Of a stretch of 64,000 nucleotides of DNA, positions 16,370 to 25,023 are shown one piece after another. The position numbers were made by a program, and so were the translations under genes. The notes below the pieces were generated by a model. It was not told where the DNA came from. It saw nothing but the letters and a program-made list of their open reading frames with translations, and searched no databases. The DNA is from Natrinema sp. SYSU A 869. GTDB taxonomy: Archaea; Halobacteriota; Halobacteria; Halobacteriales; Natrialbaceae. Every line of letters begins with the position of its first letter. Within the stretch, counting starts at the first letter, position 1. The stretch spans positions 992,001-1,056,000 of the forward strand of contig NZ_CP082249.1 of assembly GCF_019879105.1 (NCBI RefSeq), in the 5' to 3' direction.

Positions 16370-18616
16370 ATGTCGGGTACACACTCCAACGGACGAGCGG
16401 ATTCGACGACGAACGATCGGCGAACGTTTCTGCAGACGATCGGACTAGCCGCGGCGTCGACCGGTCTCGTCGGCACCGCGACCGCGGATCCCGAGTCAGG
16501 CGAATCGACGGTCAATGAACGTGATGCCGACAGAGACCTCGTCGCGCTCACGCACGGCGTCGCCGCGGGCGACGTCACGGCGACGACGGCGACGATCTGG
16601 GGACGTGCGGATGGCGACGCGACCATCCATATCGCGTACGGCCACGACGGGTCGTTCGACGATGTCGGCTACGATCGAACGACGGTCGACCCCGAGACCG
16701 ACTACACCGGCCGCGTCCGACTCGAGTTCCTCGAGTCCGGGACCCGGTATCGGTACCACGTCTGGGCTACGCGGTCTGAGACGGCGTATCGAACACTGCG
16801 CGACGGAGACGACGGTAACGGCGCTCGAGGCCGAGACGGTGGACGGGAACCCGACTCGGACGGGGCAGGTAAAAACGGCCGCGGACCGCGCGAAGACGAC
16901 TCTCTCGAGACGGGGCGCGGCCCCGGTGAGAATCCGGAACGCGGCGGTCAAGGCGGAAACGGGCCGGCCGACGGCGACGTTCCCGACGATCTGATCCCCA
17001 ATGTGGTCGAAAGCGGGACCTTCGTCACCGCACCGGCCCCTGACGACGAAGCGAGCGTCACCTTCGCCTGGAGCGGCGACACGTGGGGCTACGGTGACGA
17101 TCCTATCGAGCCGCCGTTCCCGGGATTGCGGACGATCGCGGAGCGCGAGCCGGACTTCTTCCTGTATCACGGCGACACGATCTACGCTGACGCGCAGACG
17201 CCGGCCGGGAAGATCACTGAGGATACGCCGATCGACGACGCCCTCGAGATCTATCGGGACAAGTACAAGGAGATGCGCGATCCGCCAGAAGCGGTCGCAG
17301 AGCGGACGAATTTGCGGGAATTGCTCGAGACGACGTCGGTGTATACCGTCTGGGACGACCACGAGGTCATCAACAACTTCGCGGGGCCAATCGAGCCGCT
17401 GATGCCCGAGGGTCGGCGGGCCTTCCGCGAGTACTGGCCGCTCGACCGGGACGACGGGGCCGATCCCGGCGAGTCAAATCGGTTCTACGACTCGTTCCGC
17501 TGGGGGAAACACGTCGAGTTGTTCGTCATCGACACCCGCCAGTACCGCGATCCGAACGTCGAACTCGACTCGAAGACGCTGCTCGGCGAGGAGCAACTCG
17601 AGTGGCTGAAAGGTGCGCTCGCCGGCTCCGACGCGACCTGGAAGGTCCTCGCCTCGCCGGCCCCGCTTGGCTATCCGTCGGACTCGTGGGCGACGCCGGC
17701 CGATCGAACCGGCTACGAGGCGGAACTGCTCGAGGTCGTCGAGCACGTCCGGACGGAACCGGTCTCGAACCTGGTCGTCGTCGCCGGCGATGTTCACAAG
17801 TCGGTCGTGGGCGCGTTCGATCCGGACGACGACGGCGAGTTCGAGTTCTTTGAGGCCATCGCTGGACCACTGGGCGCGCCGGCGGGCGAACCCGACGACC
17901 TCTATCCGGCGCTGAACCCGACGGAGTTCTTCGCTAAGGGCGAGTACGCCAACTTCGGCACCGTCGATGTCGACGAATCGGGTGAGACCCTGACGATCGG
18001 CATCTACGACGAACAGGGAACTGAACAGTTCACGAAGACGATTCACGCTGACGATATCGACGCCGGTACCGGTCCCGAGTCGGTCGACCGCGTCGAGAGC
18101 ACGTTTGACGAGGACGGCGACGGCTGGCTCATCTCGCAGAACGGAGGGAGCAATCATCCGGTCTACCGCGAGAGCGGCGGCAACTCCGGCGGCCACGTCA
18201 GCGACGAGGAAAATCAGGGCGGAGTCGCTTGGTACTATCAAGCGCCGTTCAAGTTCCTCGGCGACCGCGAGGAGTTCTACGGCGGTTCCCTCTCCTTCGA
18301 CGTTCGGCAGGTCCAGATCGACCGCCAGTTCGACGCCGAACCGGTCGAAGGCGGTGACGTTCTGCTCGCAAACGGTGACACGAAACTCGTCTACGAGTTC
18401 CGCGGCCCCGAGAGCACGCCGGGCGAGGAGTGGACCGACTTCGAGGTGCCGCTTTCGGCCGACGCGACCTGGATCAATCTGACGAGCCAAGAGCTACTTG
18501 CCACCGAAGAGCGGCTCCGAGAGGTCCTTGGTAATCTCGAGGCCCTCCGAATTCGCGGCGAGTACCGGTCAGGCGACGACACGAGCTACCTTGACAACGT
18601 CGTCCTCTCGAGATAG
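16370..18616 (+). CDS. PhoD-type alkaline phosphatase with C-terminal laminin-B-like domain
   Basis: 748 residues. Tat signal DRRTFLQTIGLAAAST (RR at residues 17-18). Residues about 50-140 form the N-terminal Ig-like PhoD domain (VAAGDVTATTATIWGRADGD). A Gly/Asn/Arg-rich linker (about 145-205) precedes the metallophosphatase core: FAWSGDTWGYGDD, FFLYHGDTIYAD, TVWDDHEVINNF, VIDTRQYRDP, LVVVAGDVHKSVVG. Residues about 575-748 (DEDGDGWLISQNGGS, GGNSGGHVS, APFKFLGDREEFYGGSLSFD, SYLDNVVLSR) match the laminin IV/B pattern, perhaps a glycan-binding module. It would be exported folded and release phosphate from organic phosphates. The combination is unusual. Confidence 0.9.
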   Translation: MSGTHSNGRADSTTNDRRTFLQTIGLAAASTGLVGTATADPESGESTVNERDADRDLVALTHGVAAGDVTATTATIWGRADGDATIHIAYGHDGSFDDVGYDRTTVDPETDYTGRVRLEFLESGTRYRYHVWATRSETAYRTLRDGDDGNGARGRDGGREPDSDGAGKNGRGPREDDSLETGRGPGENPERGGQGGNGPADGDVPDDLIPNVVESGTFVTAPAPDDEASVTFAWSGDTWGYGDDPIEPPFPGLRTIAEREPDFFLYHGDTIYADAQTPAGKITEDTPIDDALEIYRDKYKEMRDPPEAVAERTNLRELLETTSVYTVWDDHEVINNFAGPIEPLMPEGRRAFREYWPLDRDDGADPGESNRFYDSFRWGKHVELFVIDTRQYRDPNVELDSKTLLGEEQLEWLKGALAGSDATWKVLASPAPLGYPSDSWATPADRTGYEAELLEVVEHVRTEPVSNLVVVAGDVHKSVVGAFDPDDDGEFEFFEAIAGPLGAPAGEPDDLYPALNPTEFFAKGEYANFGTVDVDESGETLTIGIYDEQGTEQFTKTIHADDIDAGTGPESVDRVESTFDEDGDGWLISQNGGSNHPVYRESGGNSGGHVSDEENQGGVAWYYQAPFKFLGDREEFYGGSLSFDVRQVQIDRQFDAEPVEGGDVLLANGDTKLVYEFRGPESTPGEEWTDFEVPLSADATWINLTSQELLATEERLREVLGNLEALRIRGEYRSGDDTSYLDNVVLSR

Positions 18617-18683
18617 CGCGACACTGCACTCCTGTTTCGGGCCACGGGGAAGACCTATCCACGACGGCCGCCAAACCTGAGTC

Positions 18684-19028
18684 ATGAGCCTCGAGGGATC
18701 GCTCGAGACGCCGGCTGACGGGTCCAGAGATGCCGTGATGTTCGTATTCGCCGTCACCAATACGGGCGACGAGCCCGTCGAACTCGAGTTCTCGGACGCG
18801 TGCAAGGCGGAGTTCGTGCTCGCAGCTGACGACGAAGAGGTCTGGCGATTCAGCGAGGAGCGCATGTTCGCGCAGGTACTCAGTTCGGAAACGCTCGACC
18901 CCGGCGAGTCGACGACTTACGAGGCGGAATGGTCCGACCTCGAGCCGGGCGAGTACACAGCTACCGCGGCGTTGCAAGCGAGAGAGCGGACCTGTAAGGC
19001 GACAACTCCGGTCACCGTCTCGGGATGA
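18684..19028 (+). CDS. BsuPI-like (intracellular proteinase inhibitor) domain protein
   Basis: 114 residues, a single immunoglobulin-like beta sandwich. Visible strands: MFVFAVTNTGDEPVELEFSD, EEVWRFSEERMFAQVLSSE, LDPGESTTYEAEWSDLEPGE, YTATAALQARER. The spacing (tDeP.EL.F..., vWRwS.d..F.Q....L.PGE) is that of the BsuPI domain, first seen in a Bacillus proteinase inhibitor. Inhibition is not established in archaea. No signal peptide is seen, so it is probably cytoplasmic. It follows PhoD on the same strand by 67 bases. Confidence 0.8.
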   Translation: MSLEGSLETPADGSRDAVMFVFAVTNTGDEPVELEFSDACKAEFVLAADDEEVWRFSEERMFAQVLSSETLDPGESTTYEAEWSDLEPGEYTATAALQARERTCKATTPVTVSG

Positions 19029-19185
19029 ACGGGTGGTGACACCGTCCGGGACGGAGTCGTTCATCCGAACTGGTTCGGCTTTACGGACCCTATTTTATCC
19101 AAACCAGAATTATATTTCGGCTATCGAAGAGGAACTATTGTGCATCTCCATAGGGTATATACCAGTTCCGTCCGAACGATCGACC

Positions 19186-20103
19186 ATGCAAGCGCTGGTC
19201 ATCGCGGCACACGGATCGCACCTGAATCCGGACGCGTCGGACCCGACCTACGCCCACGCGGACACGATCCGCGAAACGGGCGCGTTCGACGAGGTCCGCG
19301 AGGCGTTCTGGAAGGAGGAACCCCACTTCCGCGAGGTGATCCGCACCCTCGAGTCCGACGAAGTGTTCGTCGTCCCGCTCTTCATCAGCGAGGGCTATTT
19401 CACCGAGCAGATCATTCCGCGGGAACTGCGACTCGATGACTGGGACCCCGATCAGTGGGAGTCCGACGGTACCAGTGCCTCACAGGCCACGCTTGAGGCC
19501 GAGGACGTCGGGAAGACGATCCACTACTGCGGTCCGGTCGGGACCCACGATGCGATGACGGACGTGATCATCCAGCGGGCCGAGACCGCGACGGAGGATC
19601 CGAACGTCGGCGACGGATTCGGGCTGACGGTCGTCGGCCACGGTACCGACCGGAACGAGAACTCCGCGAAGGCCATCGAGTACCACAGCGACCGCATCGC
19701 CGAGCGCGACCGCTTCGACGAGGTGACGGCGCTGTTCATGGACGAGGAGCCGGAGGTCGACGACGTCACCGATTACTTCGAGAGCGACGACATCGTTGTC
19801 GTCCCGCTGTTCATCGCCGACGGTTACCACACCCAGGAGGACATCCCCGAGGACATGGGGCTGACCGAGGACTACCGGCTCGGCTGGGACGTGCCGAGCG
19901 AGGTCGACGGTCACCAGATCTGGTACACCGGTGCTGTCGGCACGGAGGACCTGCTGGCCGATGTCCTCCTCGAGCGGGCGGCCGACGCCGGGGCCGACAT
20001 CGGCGACGCCCGCGAGGCGGTCCAGAAACTCGCCGCATCGGTCGCCGAAACCGGGGCCGACTCCGGTCCAGAACCGAACGCGGGAGCGGGCGCGGGGGAC
20101 TGA
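19186..20103 (+). CDS. CbiX family protein (sirohydrochlorin chelatase-like)
   Basis: 305 residues with two internally similar halves. Half one has LVIAAHGSHLNPDASDPTYA and VFVVPLFISEGYFTE; half two has LTVVGHGTDRNENSAKAIEY and IVVVPLFIADGYHTQEDIPE. The histidines in AHGSH, VGHGT and GYHT are positioned as in CbiX metal-chelatase active sites. CbiX inserts cobalt (or iron in relatives) into sirohydrochlorin. The next gene begins 3 bases after this stop and encodes the DR2241-like partner domain, which in some bacteria is fused to CbiX. That pairing suggests a specialised tetrapyrrole or metal role. Start at 19186 gives the canonical MQALVIAAHGS. Confidence 0.88.
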   Translation: MQALVIAAHGSHLNPDASDPTYAHADTIRETGAFDEVREAFWKEEPHFREVIRTLESDEVFVVPLFISEGYFTEQIIPRELRLDDWDPDQWESDGTSASQATLEAEDVGKTIHYCGPVGTHDAMTDVIIQRAETATEDPNVGDGFGLTVVGHGTDRNENSAKAIEYHSDRIAERDRFDEVTALFMDEEPEVDDVTDYFESDDIVVVPLFIADGYHTQEDIPEDMGLTEDYRLGWDVPSEVDGHQIWYTGAVGTEDLLADVLLERAADAGADIGDAREAVQKLAASVAETGADSGPEPNAGAGAGD

Positions 20104-20106
20104 CGC

Positions 20107-21276
20107 ATGACGGTGGCGACGGACGACCTCGAGATACTGCTCGAACGCGCGTCCGCTGGCGTCGCGTTCGACGGCCTACACGTCGCGGAAACCGACGGCG
20201 AGTACACCCTCGAGACACCGGTCAACGAGTGGACCGGCCTCAACGAGACCGACCTCCGTCAAGCGCTTGAATCCGCCGATGAGTACGTCACGAACTGGCG
20301 CTACTGGCAGGAGGAGATCGGCAGCGAAGGAACCGCTCGTCGGGCCTTCCTCCGGTGGTGTGAGCGAGCGCCGGTCACGGACGCCGAACCGGACGAAGCG
20401 ACGACCGGTCCCTGGAGCGACGGTGACGGTGACGCGGATGCCGACGGAGATGCGCTCCCAGTCCACGAACGGTACGATGCGCTCCGCGACGGCATCAACC
20501 GCGAGTGGGGCCAACTCTCTATCACTGCCCGCTTCGTCGATATCGACGACCCCGACGGCGAGCGCGTCTACGATCTCTGGCACGTCGACGACGCCGGTAC
20601 CGATCTCGGCGACCTCGAGGTTTACGACGACCCTCGCGATGCACGCGACCTCGCGACCTACGACGAGGACGGCCGGTATCGGCCGCTGAAAACCGCGCCG
20701 ACGCTGCCCGGTGGCTGGACGTTTACCGGCCTCTCGGGGGACGAACTCGTCGAAACGGTCGAGTTCTTCTATCCCGCGACGGTCGCCAACTGGCACCGCG
20801 AGTTGCGGGGCAACCTTGACGTTGACCACTGGCTCGAGACCGCCGAGCGACAGACAGGGATCTACGATGTGATCGACGAACTCCCCCGCGAGGCCGTCGA
20901 GTGGATGGTAGAGGCCTGCTGTGTCGACTCCCAGTGTCTCCGCCGCCGCGAGTGGCAGTACGAGGAGGGCGACGACCTCGATGTCGACGGCGGCGACGGG
21001 CCGTTCCCCTGCCGCGAGCCGTGCTCGCTCGTGATTGCCGCCGCTCGCAAGTGGGCCATCCTCGAGTCCGAGTCGGAACGCACCTACGAACTCGAGTTGA
21101 CGACCAGCGAACTCAACCAGCTTGAAGAACTAATCGACGCGGTCGCAGAGGGTCACACCGACGAGATCCGCGAGGCGGACGTCAACGACGGCGCGAACCG
21201 CTACCGGGCGCGCTACCTTCGAGCGAAGCGGTTCGACGACGAGGGCGACCTCGAGGCGACACAGGTCGACGAGTGA
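20107..21276 (+). CDS. DR2241-like iron-sulfur protein, CbiX partner
   Basis: 389 residues. The N-terminal helical domain (VNEWTGLNETDLRQALESAD, ATVANWHRELRGNLD) is followed by a cysteine cluster CCVDSQCLRRREWQYE and FPCREPCSLVIAAARKW near residues 275-320, the probable 4Fe-4S ligands. In Deinococcus the DR2241 type joins CbiX and this region in one chain; here they are separate adjacent genes with a 3-base gap. The role is not known beyond this link to sirohydrochlorin-type chemistry. An acidic low-complexity stretch (GDGDADADGDALP) sits near residue 110. Confidence 0.82.
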   Translation: MTVATDDLEILLERASAGVAFDGLHVAETDGEYTLETPVNEWTGLNETDLRQALESADEYVTNWRYWQEEIGSEGTARRAFLRWCERAPVTDAEPDEATTGPWSDGDGDADADGDALPVHERYDALRDGINREWGQLSITARFVDIDDPDGERVYDLWHVDDAGTDLGDLEVYDDPRDARDLATYDEDGRYRPLKTAPTLPGGWTFTGLSGDELVETVEFFYPATVANWHRELRGNLDVDHWLETAERQTGIYDVIDELPREAVEWMVEACCVDSQCLRRREWQYEEGDDLDVDGGDGPFPCREPCSLVIAAARKWAILESESERTYELELTTSELNQLEELIDAVAEGHTDEIREADVNDGANRYRARYLRAKRFDDEGDLEATQVDE

Positions 21277-21311
21277 CCACCGACCCGCTGGCTCCACCTC
21301 TGCTCTGAGTG

Positions 21312-21395
21312 TATAGTAGCCACTGAAACGAGTAACACGCTGATCGCATAGCTGTCATGCGATCGGGTGTGCAGTGACTGTCAGTAGCGACGATA
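21312..21395. mobile_element. MITE copy 1 (84 bp, IS630-like ends)
   Basis: An imperfect palindrome of two arms of about 40 bp: TATAGTAGCCACTGAAACG at the left end and, read on the other strand, TATCGTCGCTACTGACAGT at the right, with GATCGCAT/ATGCGATC inside. The ends resemble those of the IS630 element at 57519. It is non-coding and falls between the DR2241-like and DUF7524 genes. Confidence 0.75.
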
Positions 21396-21442
21396 GCCTT
21401 CGCCGACCGATGACGCCCTTCGTCTCTCGGTCGGCGAAGATG

Positions 21443-22033
21443 CTACTGTATCAGCAAGAATAGCGCCACGAGAACGCCGACGACGACGATCCCCATCCCG
21501 GCGGTCGCGACGGGGCCACCGATCGTCGCTGTCGTCAGCGCTGCGACACCGACCGCGACCGCGCCGAGCGCGAGCACAACGAGCGTCGCTGGCTCGAGCC
21601 CGCCTACGGCGGTGAACCGGTCGACGCCCCGTTCGAGTGCCGTCGGGTCGGGCTCCGGTCGAGCGGGTTCGGCGAGCGATTCGTCGACATCGACGTCCGG
21701 CGTCCCGGGGACGACGGTGACGCCGATCGAGACCGATTCGGAACCGTAGCCGGTCAGTACCTCGAGGCGGCCGTCAACGGGGCGGTCGATGACGTCGACA
21801 TTGACGGCGACCGGAACCGCGGTTACGGTATCCGGTTCGACGTAGTAGTTGGTCTCGCCGAGCGATGCGATCCGTTCGAGGTCATCGTCGAGACGGCAGT
21901 GAACGTGCGCGGGCGTCTCGTGGCCGTATAACAGGACCGCGAACGGCTCGCTGGTTTCGAGCGTCTCGCTCGCTGCCTCAAGCGCGTCGGCGGCCCCGCG
22001 GTTGACGTGGACGGTGACCTCGGATCCGGACAT
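21443..22033 (-). CDS. DUF7524 family membrane protein
   Basis: 196 residues. An N-terminal soluble beta-rich region (residues 1-120, VTVHVNRGAADALEAASETL, FAVLLYGHETPAHVHCRLDD) leads by a Pro/Asp-rich linker to two C-terminal membrane helices (about 148-170 and 175-195, ending VVGVLVALFLLIQ). The text matches my memory of the haloarchaeal DUF7524 family. Function unknown. The Trm112 gene follows 15 bases downstream on the opposite reading direction of the sequence but the same strand is used (gene end 21443, next upstream gene on the minus strand starts at 22243). Confidence 0.72.
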   Translation of the reverse strand: MSGSEVTVHVNRGAADALEAASETLETSEPFAVLLYGHETPAHVHCRLDDDLERIASLGETNYYVEPDTVTAVPVAVNVDVIDRPVDGRLEVLTGYGSESVSIGVTVVPGTPDVDVDESLAEPARPEPDPTALERGVDRFTAVGGLEPATLVVLALGAVAVGVAALTTATIGGPVATAGMGIVVVGVLVALFLLIQ

Positions 22034-22048
22034 AGTCAGTGGGGCCGA

Positions 22049-22243
22049 TCAGGCCGGTGTCTCCTCTCGCATATCCGGTGGCAGCAGGTTTGGAATGCCG
22101 TCTTCGATCGGGTAGGCCTCGCCACACTCGGTACAGACGAGTTCGCCGCCGACGACCTCCTCGTCGTCGTACTCGGCGTCCTCGAGCACCAAGTCGTGTT
22201 TGTCGAGCGGACAGCAGAGAATGTCCAGTAACGACTCCTTCAT
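22049..22243 (-). CDS. Trm112 family methyltransferase activator
   Basis: 64 residues. MKESLLDILCCPLDKHDLVL and the second zinc pair VCTECGEAYPIEDGIPNLLP are the complete Trm112 pattern (CCP ... CxxC ... GIPNLLP). Trm112 is a small activating subunit of several tRNA, rRNA and protein methyltransferases. The ATG at 22243 gives the family start; the longer frame to 22270 is not family-like. It is 15 bases upstream of the DUF7524 gene on the minus strand. Confidence 0.9.
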   Translation of the reverse strand: MKESLLDILCCPLDKHDLVLEDAEYDDEEVVGGELVCTECGEAYPIEDGIPNLLPPDMREETPA

Positions 22244-22321
22244 ACTACGTAGGCTTGCCGCCTGCAGCAAAAGGTTTCGGGAACGGCACGAGCGAGTTGC
22301 GTGCGACCGTCCCCTCGCGGC

Positions 22322-23686
22322 TTACTCGTACGGGTTCTCGACGACGACGGTCTCTTCGCGACCCGGGCCGACGCCGACGGCGTAGATCGGTGCGTCGAGT
22401 TCGTCGCTGATGTACTCGAGGTAGGTGCGTGCGTTTTCGGGGATCGCCTCGTAGCCGTCCTCGGCGACCGCGGCCCAGTCGACCGCTGGCCAGCCGTCGA
22501 ACGATTTGAAGGTGGCTTCACAGCGCCCCCACTGTTCGGTCGTCGGGGGCATCGTGAAGATTTCCTCACCGTCGAACTCGTAGCTGTGGCCGACGTCGAC
22601 CGTGTCGAGTCCGGACAGGACGTCGATGTGGTTGACTGCGAGCCCGGTGAAGCCGTTCGCGCGGGCCGCGTGGCGGAGCATGGGCATGTCGAGCCAGCCG
22701 ACCCGCCGCGGGCGGCCGGTGACGGTGCCGTACTCCCCACCCTCGTCGCGGATGTAGGTCGCGAGTTCCTCTTCGTCCTCGCTGGATCCCTGATCCGCGT
22801 CGTAGTCGGGCGTCTGGTCCTCGACGCCACCGAGTTCAGTCGGCAGCGGACCGGTCCCGACCCGCGAGAGGTAGGCCTTGACGATGCCGATGACTTCGCC
22901 GTCGCCGATGACGGTCGGACCGAGCCCGGTGCCGACAGTCGCGCCGCCCGCGGTCGGGTTCGAGGAGGTGACGTAGGGGTAGACCCCGTGGTCGATGTCG
23001 AGCGAGGTCCCCTGTGCCCCCTCGAGCATGACGTTGTCGCCGTCGTCGATGCGGTCCTGGAGGAAGGTGCCACAGTCGACGGTCATGTCCTCTTCCGCGA
23101 GGCGCTCGCCGTACTCGCGGTAGGTCTCATAGAGGTGATCAATATCGAACTCCTCGCCGGTCTCCTTGTCGAAGACCTCCTCGGCGAGGGCCGTCTTCTG
23201 CGGAACGACGTACTCGAGGCGCTCGCGGAGCACGTCGGGATCGAGCAGATCGCCCACTCGGACGCCGCGGCGGCCGGCCTTGTCCTCGTAGGTCGGTCCG
23301 ATGCCGCGTTTGGTCGTCCCGGCAGCGAGATCTTCCTTTTCCTCCTCCTCGATGCCATCAAGCGCACGGTGATAGGGGAGAATGACATGGGCGCGCTCGG
23401 CCACGCGGACGTCCGGCTCGAGTCCGCGGTCGCGGAGGGTATCGATCTCGTCGAACAGCGTCTCGGGGTTGACGACGCAACCGTTGCCGAGCACGCCGAC
23501 TTTCCCTCGGACGGCACCCGACGGCACGAGCGACAGTTTGTACTTCGTACCGTCGTGGACGACGGTATGTCCAGCGTTGTCCCCGCCCTGATAGCGGGCG
23601 ACGACGTCGGCGGCGTCGCCGTAGAGGTCGACGACACCACCCTTGCCTTCGTCGCCGAGTTGCGACCCGACGATAGTGACGGTCAT
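22322..23686 (-). CDS. purA: Adenylosuccinate synthetase
   Basis: 454 residues. The start MTVTIVGSQLGDEGKGGVVD holds the GDEGKG P-loop; DVVARYQGGDNAGHT, the IMP loop, and TTKRGIGPTYEDKAGRRG follow, and later GAQGTSLDIDHGVYPYVTSS, the usual signature. It makes adenylosuccinate from IMP, aspartate and GTP, the first committed step to AMP. The annotated start 23686 is far inside a longer open frame to 23974; the extra 96 residues are not family-like. The gene stands alone; the region to 24083 is AT-richer non-coding sequence with no other gene seen. Confidence 0.96.
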   Translation of the reverse strand: MTVTIVGSQLGDEGKGGVVDLYGDAADVVARYQGGDNAGHTVVHDGTKYKLSLVPSGAVRGKVGVLGNGCVVNPETLFDEIDTLRDRGLEPDVRVAERAHVILPYHRALDGIEEEEKEDLAAGTTKRGIGPTYEDKAGRRGVRVGDLLDPDVLRERLEYVVPQKTALAEEVFDKETGEEFDIDHLYETYREYGERLAEEDMTVDCGTFLQDRIDDGDNVMLEGAQGTSLDIDHGVYPYVTSSNPTAGGATVGTGLGPTVIGDGEVIGIVKAYLSRVGTGPLPTELGGVEDQTPDYDADQGSSEDEEELATYIRDEGGEYGTVTGRPRRVGWLDMPMLRHAARANGFTGLAVNHIDVLSGLDTVDVGHSYEFDGEEIFTMPPTTEQWGRCEATFKSFDGWPAVDWAAVAEDGYEAIPENARTYLEYISDELDAPIYAVGVGPGREETVVVENPYE

Positions 23687-24049
23687 AACAGCGGCGGATT
23701 CTTGCCCGGCCGATAAACAGATTTCGGTATACGGGTGGCTGGCAGTCAGCAAACGGATTCGACGAGCCGGCGGTCGACAGCTTTCGTCCCGAGAGCTACC
23801 AGTATATATGTGAGTGGTTCCAACGATCGATAGACGACGCGTACCGACCGTCTTCGGTCGAGGGAACGAGACGACTGGCGACGGTGGTCGACCGTGCGAT
23901 CCGAGTTCCGCTCCGCGGCCGTTCGCGACCCACGGGGCTAACCGGATCCGAGAGCCGACGATTCCGGGGACCACCGGGATCGGAAACGTTAACTACTGAC
24001 AGGATCGACCATTTAGTTGAGAGTGGTCCTTTCAGTCGCCGAGAGTAAC

Positions 24050-24058
24050 TTTTAAAAG
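24050..24058 (+). promoter_or_regulatory. TATA box of the HTH gene at 24084
   Basis: ACTTTTAAAAGG gives a TATA-like core TTTTAAAA centred near 24054, about 28 bases before the ATG at 24084, so the transcript is probably leaderless or nearly so. Confidence 0.65.
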
Positions 24059-24083
24059 GTCCAAAGACAAGTTAACAAATGCC

Positions 24084-24389
24084 ATGATAGATAGACTCGA
24101 GAAGGAAGTTGATATGCTGGAACGTCATCTCCAGGTCCTGAAGATGGTTATCGAGAACGAACCGATCGGGATCGTCAAAATGTCCAACGAGACGGGCTAC
24201 CCCCACCACAAGGTTCGCTACTCGCTTCGGGTCCTCGAGGAAGAAAACCTAATCGAGCCCTCGAGCCAGGGTGCGATCAAGACCGAGCGCACCGCCGAGT
24301 TCGTCGACGAACTCGACGGCAAGATCGACGACATCGTCGACAAGCTCGACGGCATGAAGATCGAAGACGTCGCGGAGATCGAAGGGTAG
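24084..24389 (+). CDS. Small winged-helix transcriptional regulator-like protein
   Basis: 101 residues. An N-terminal helix (MIDRLEKEVDMLERHLQVLK) is followed by a winged helix: IVKMSNETGYPHHKVRYSLR (recognition helix HHKVRYSL) and VLEEENLIEPSSQGAIKT (wing). A C-terminal helical tail (FVDELDGKIDDIVDKLDGMK) may dimerise. Conserved haloarchaeal one-domain regulators look like this, but no target is known. A strong promoter precedes it, and no ribosome-binding site is needed if it is leaderless. Confidence 0.78.
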   Translation: MIDRLEKEVDMLERHLQVLKMVIENEPIGIVKMSNETGYPHHKVRYSLRVLEEENLIEPSSQGAIKTERTAEFVDELDGKIDDIVDKLDGMKIEDVAEIEG

Positions 24390-24599
24390 TCTCTGTCCAG
24401 TTCGGACGTTGTCGCCCGTCCCCGCGATCGATAGTCGGTGTGACGCCGACTAATCATCTTATCGCCGTTTTCGGGTCCGCGAGCGGATCGCTTCTCTGTC
24501 GCTACTGACCCCGCGTTGAGAGATACGTCCCACGTCGAATAGGAGCTACAACGGATCGGATAACGGGAGACGGTCGTATCTTGACGAGGAGCAGTCTGC

Positions 24600-24950
24600 T
24601 ATCACTGACACAAGGAGAGCTACACTCATCCCAGCCGATTTCTACTCACGGCGGCTCCGCCGCCGTCTGCGAGACCAGAGGTCACGCACTAGTCGTCTGG
24701 TTCGCGGGACTGTCGGTTCCGTGCTAGCGCTCGCCGCTTATGGGTCTCGTCTGTCACCCCTCGCACCGCTTTCTCAGCCAGTAGAAGCCGCGTTGCGTCT
24801 TCCAAGCAGTCGCTCGTTGTACTCGCGACGACCTCGCACAGTTCGTGTCGCGAGTTGTTCATCACTCATCGCGACACAGCGCGCGCCATCGCTAGTGGCC
24901 CGTCAATCCGGAACGAAATGCCGATCCGAAACGAGAACAGGCGGTCGGGC
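24600..24950 (-). repeat. Dispersed non-coding repeat, copy R2a
   Basis: Read on the minus strand, the tail AATCGGCTGGG (24630-24640) is preceded by GTGAGTAGAAA and by a GGAAGAC-type arm and GAGCGACTGC motif near 24800-24820. It is diverged but aligns with copy R2b. It lies 3' of the DUF7527 gene in the same orientation. The gap from 24390 to 25023 contains nothing else recognisable. Confidence 0.65.
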
Positions 24951-25023
24951 GGTTGATCGATTGGAACCAGTGTGATCCGCTCGCGGGGGTCAAAACCGGA
25001 AAATCAGTTGTCCGTTCGACGGC

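Noticed and set aside
22301-23716. 471-codon frame antisense to purA
   Set aside because: purA is unambiguous; the antisense frame is a GC-rich codon-use shadow.
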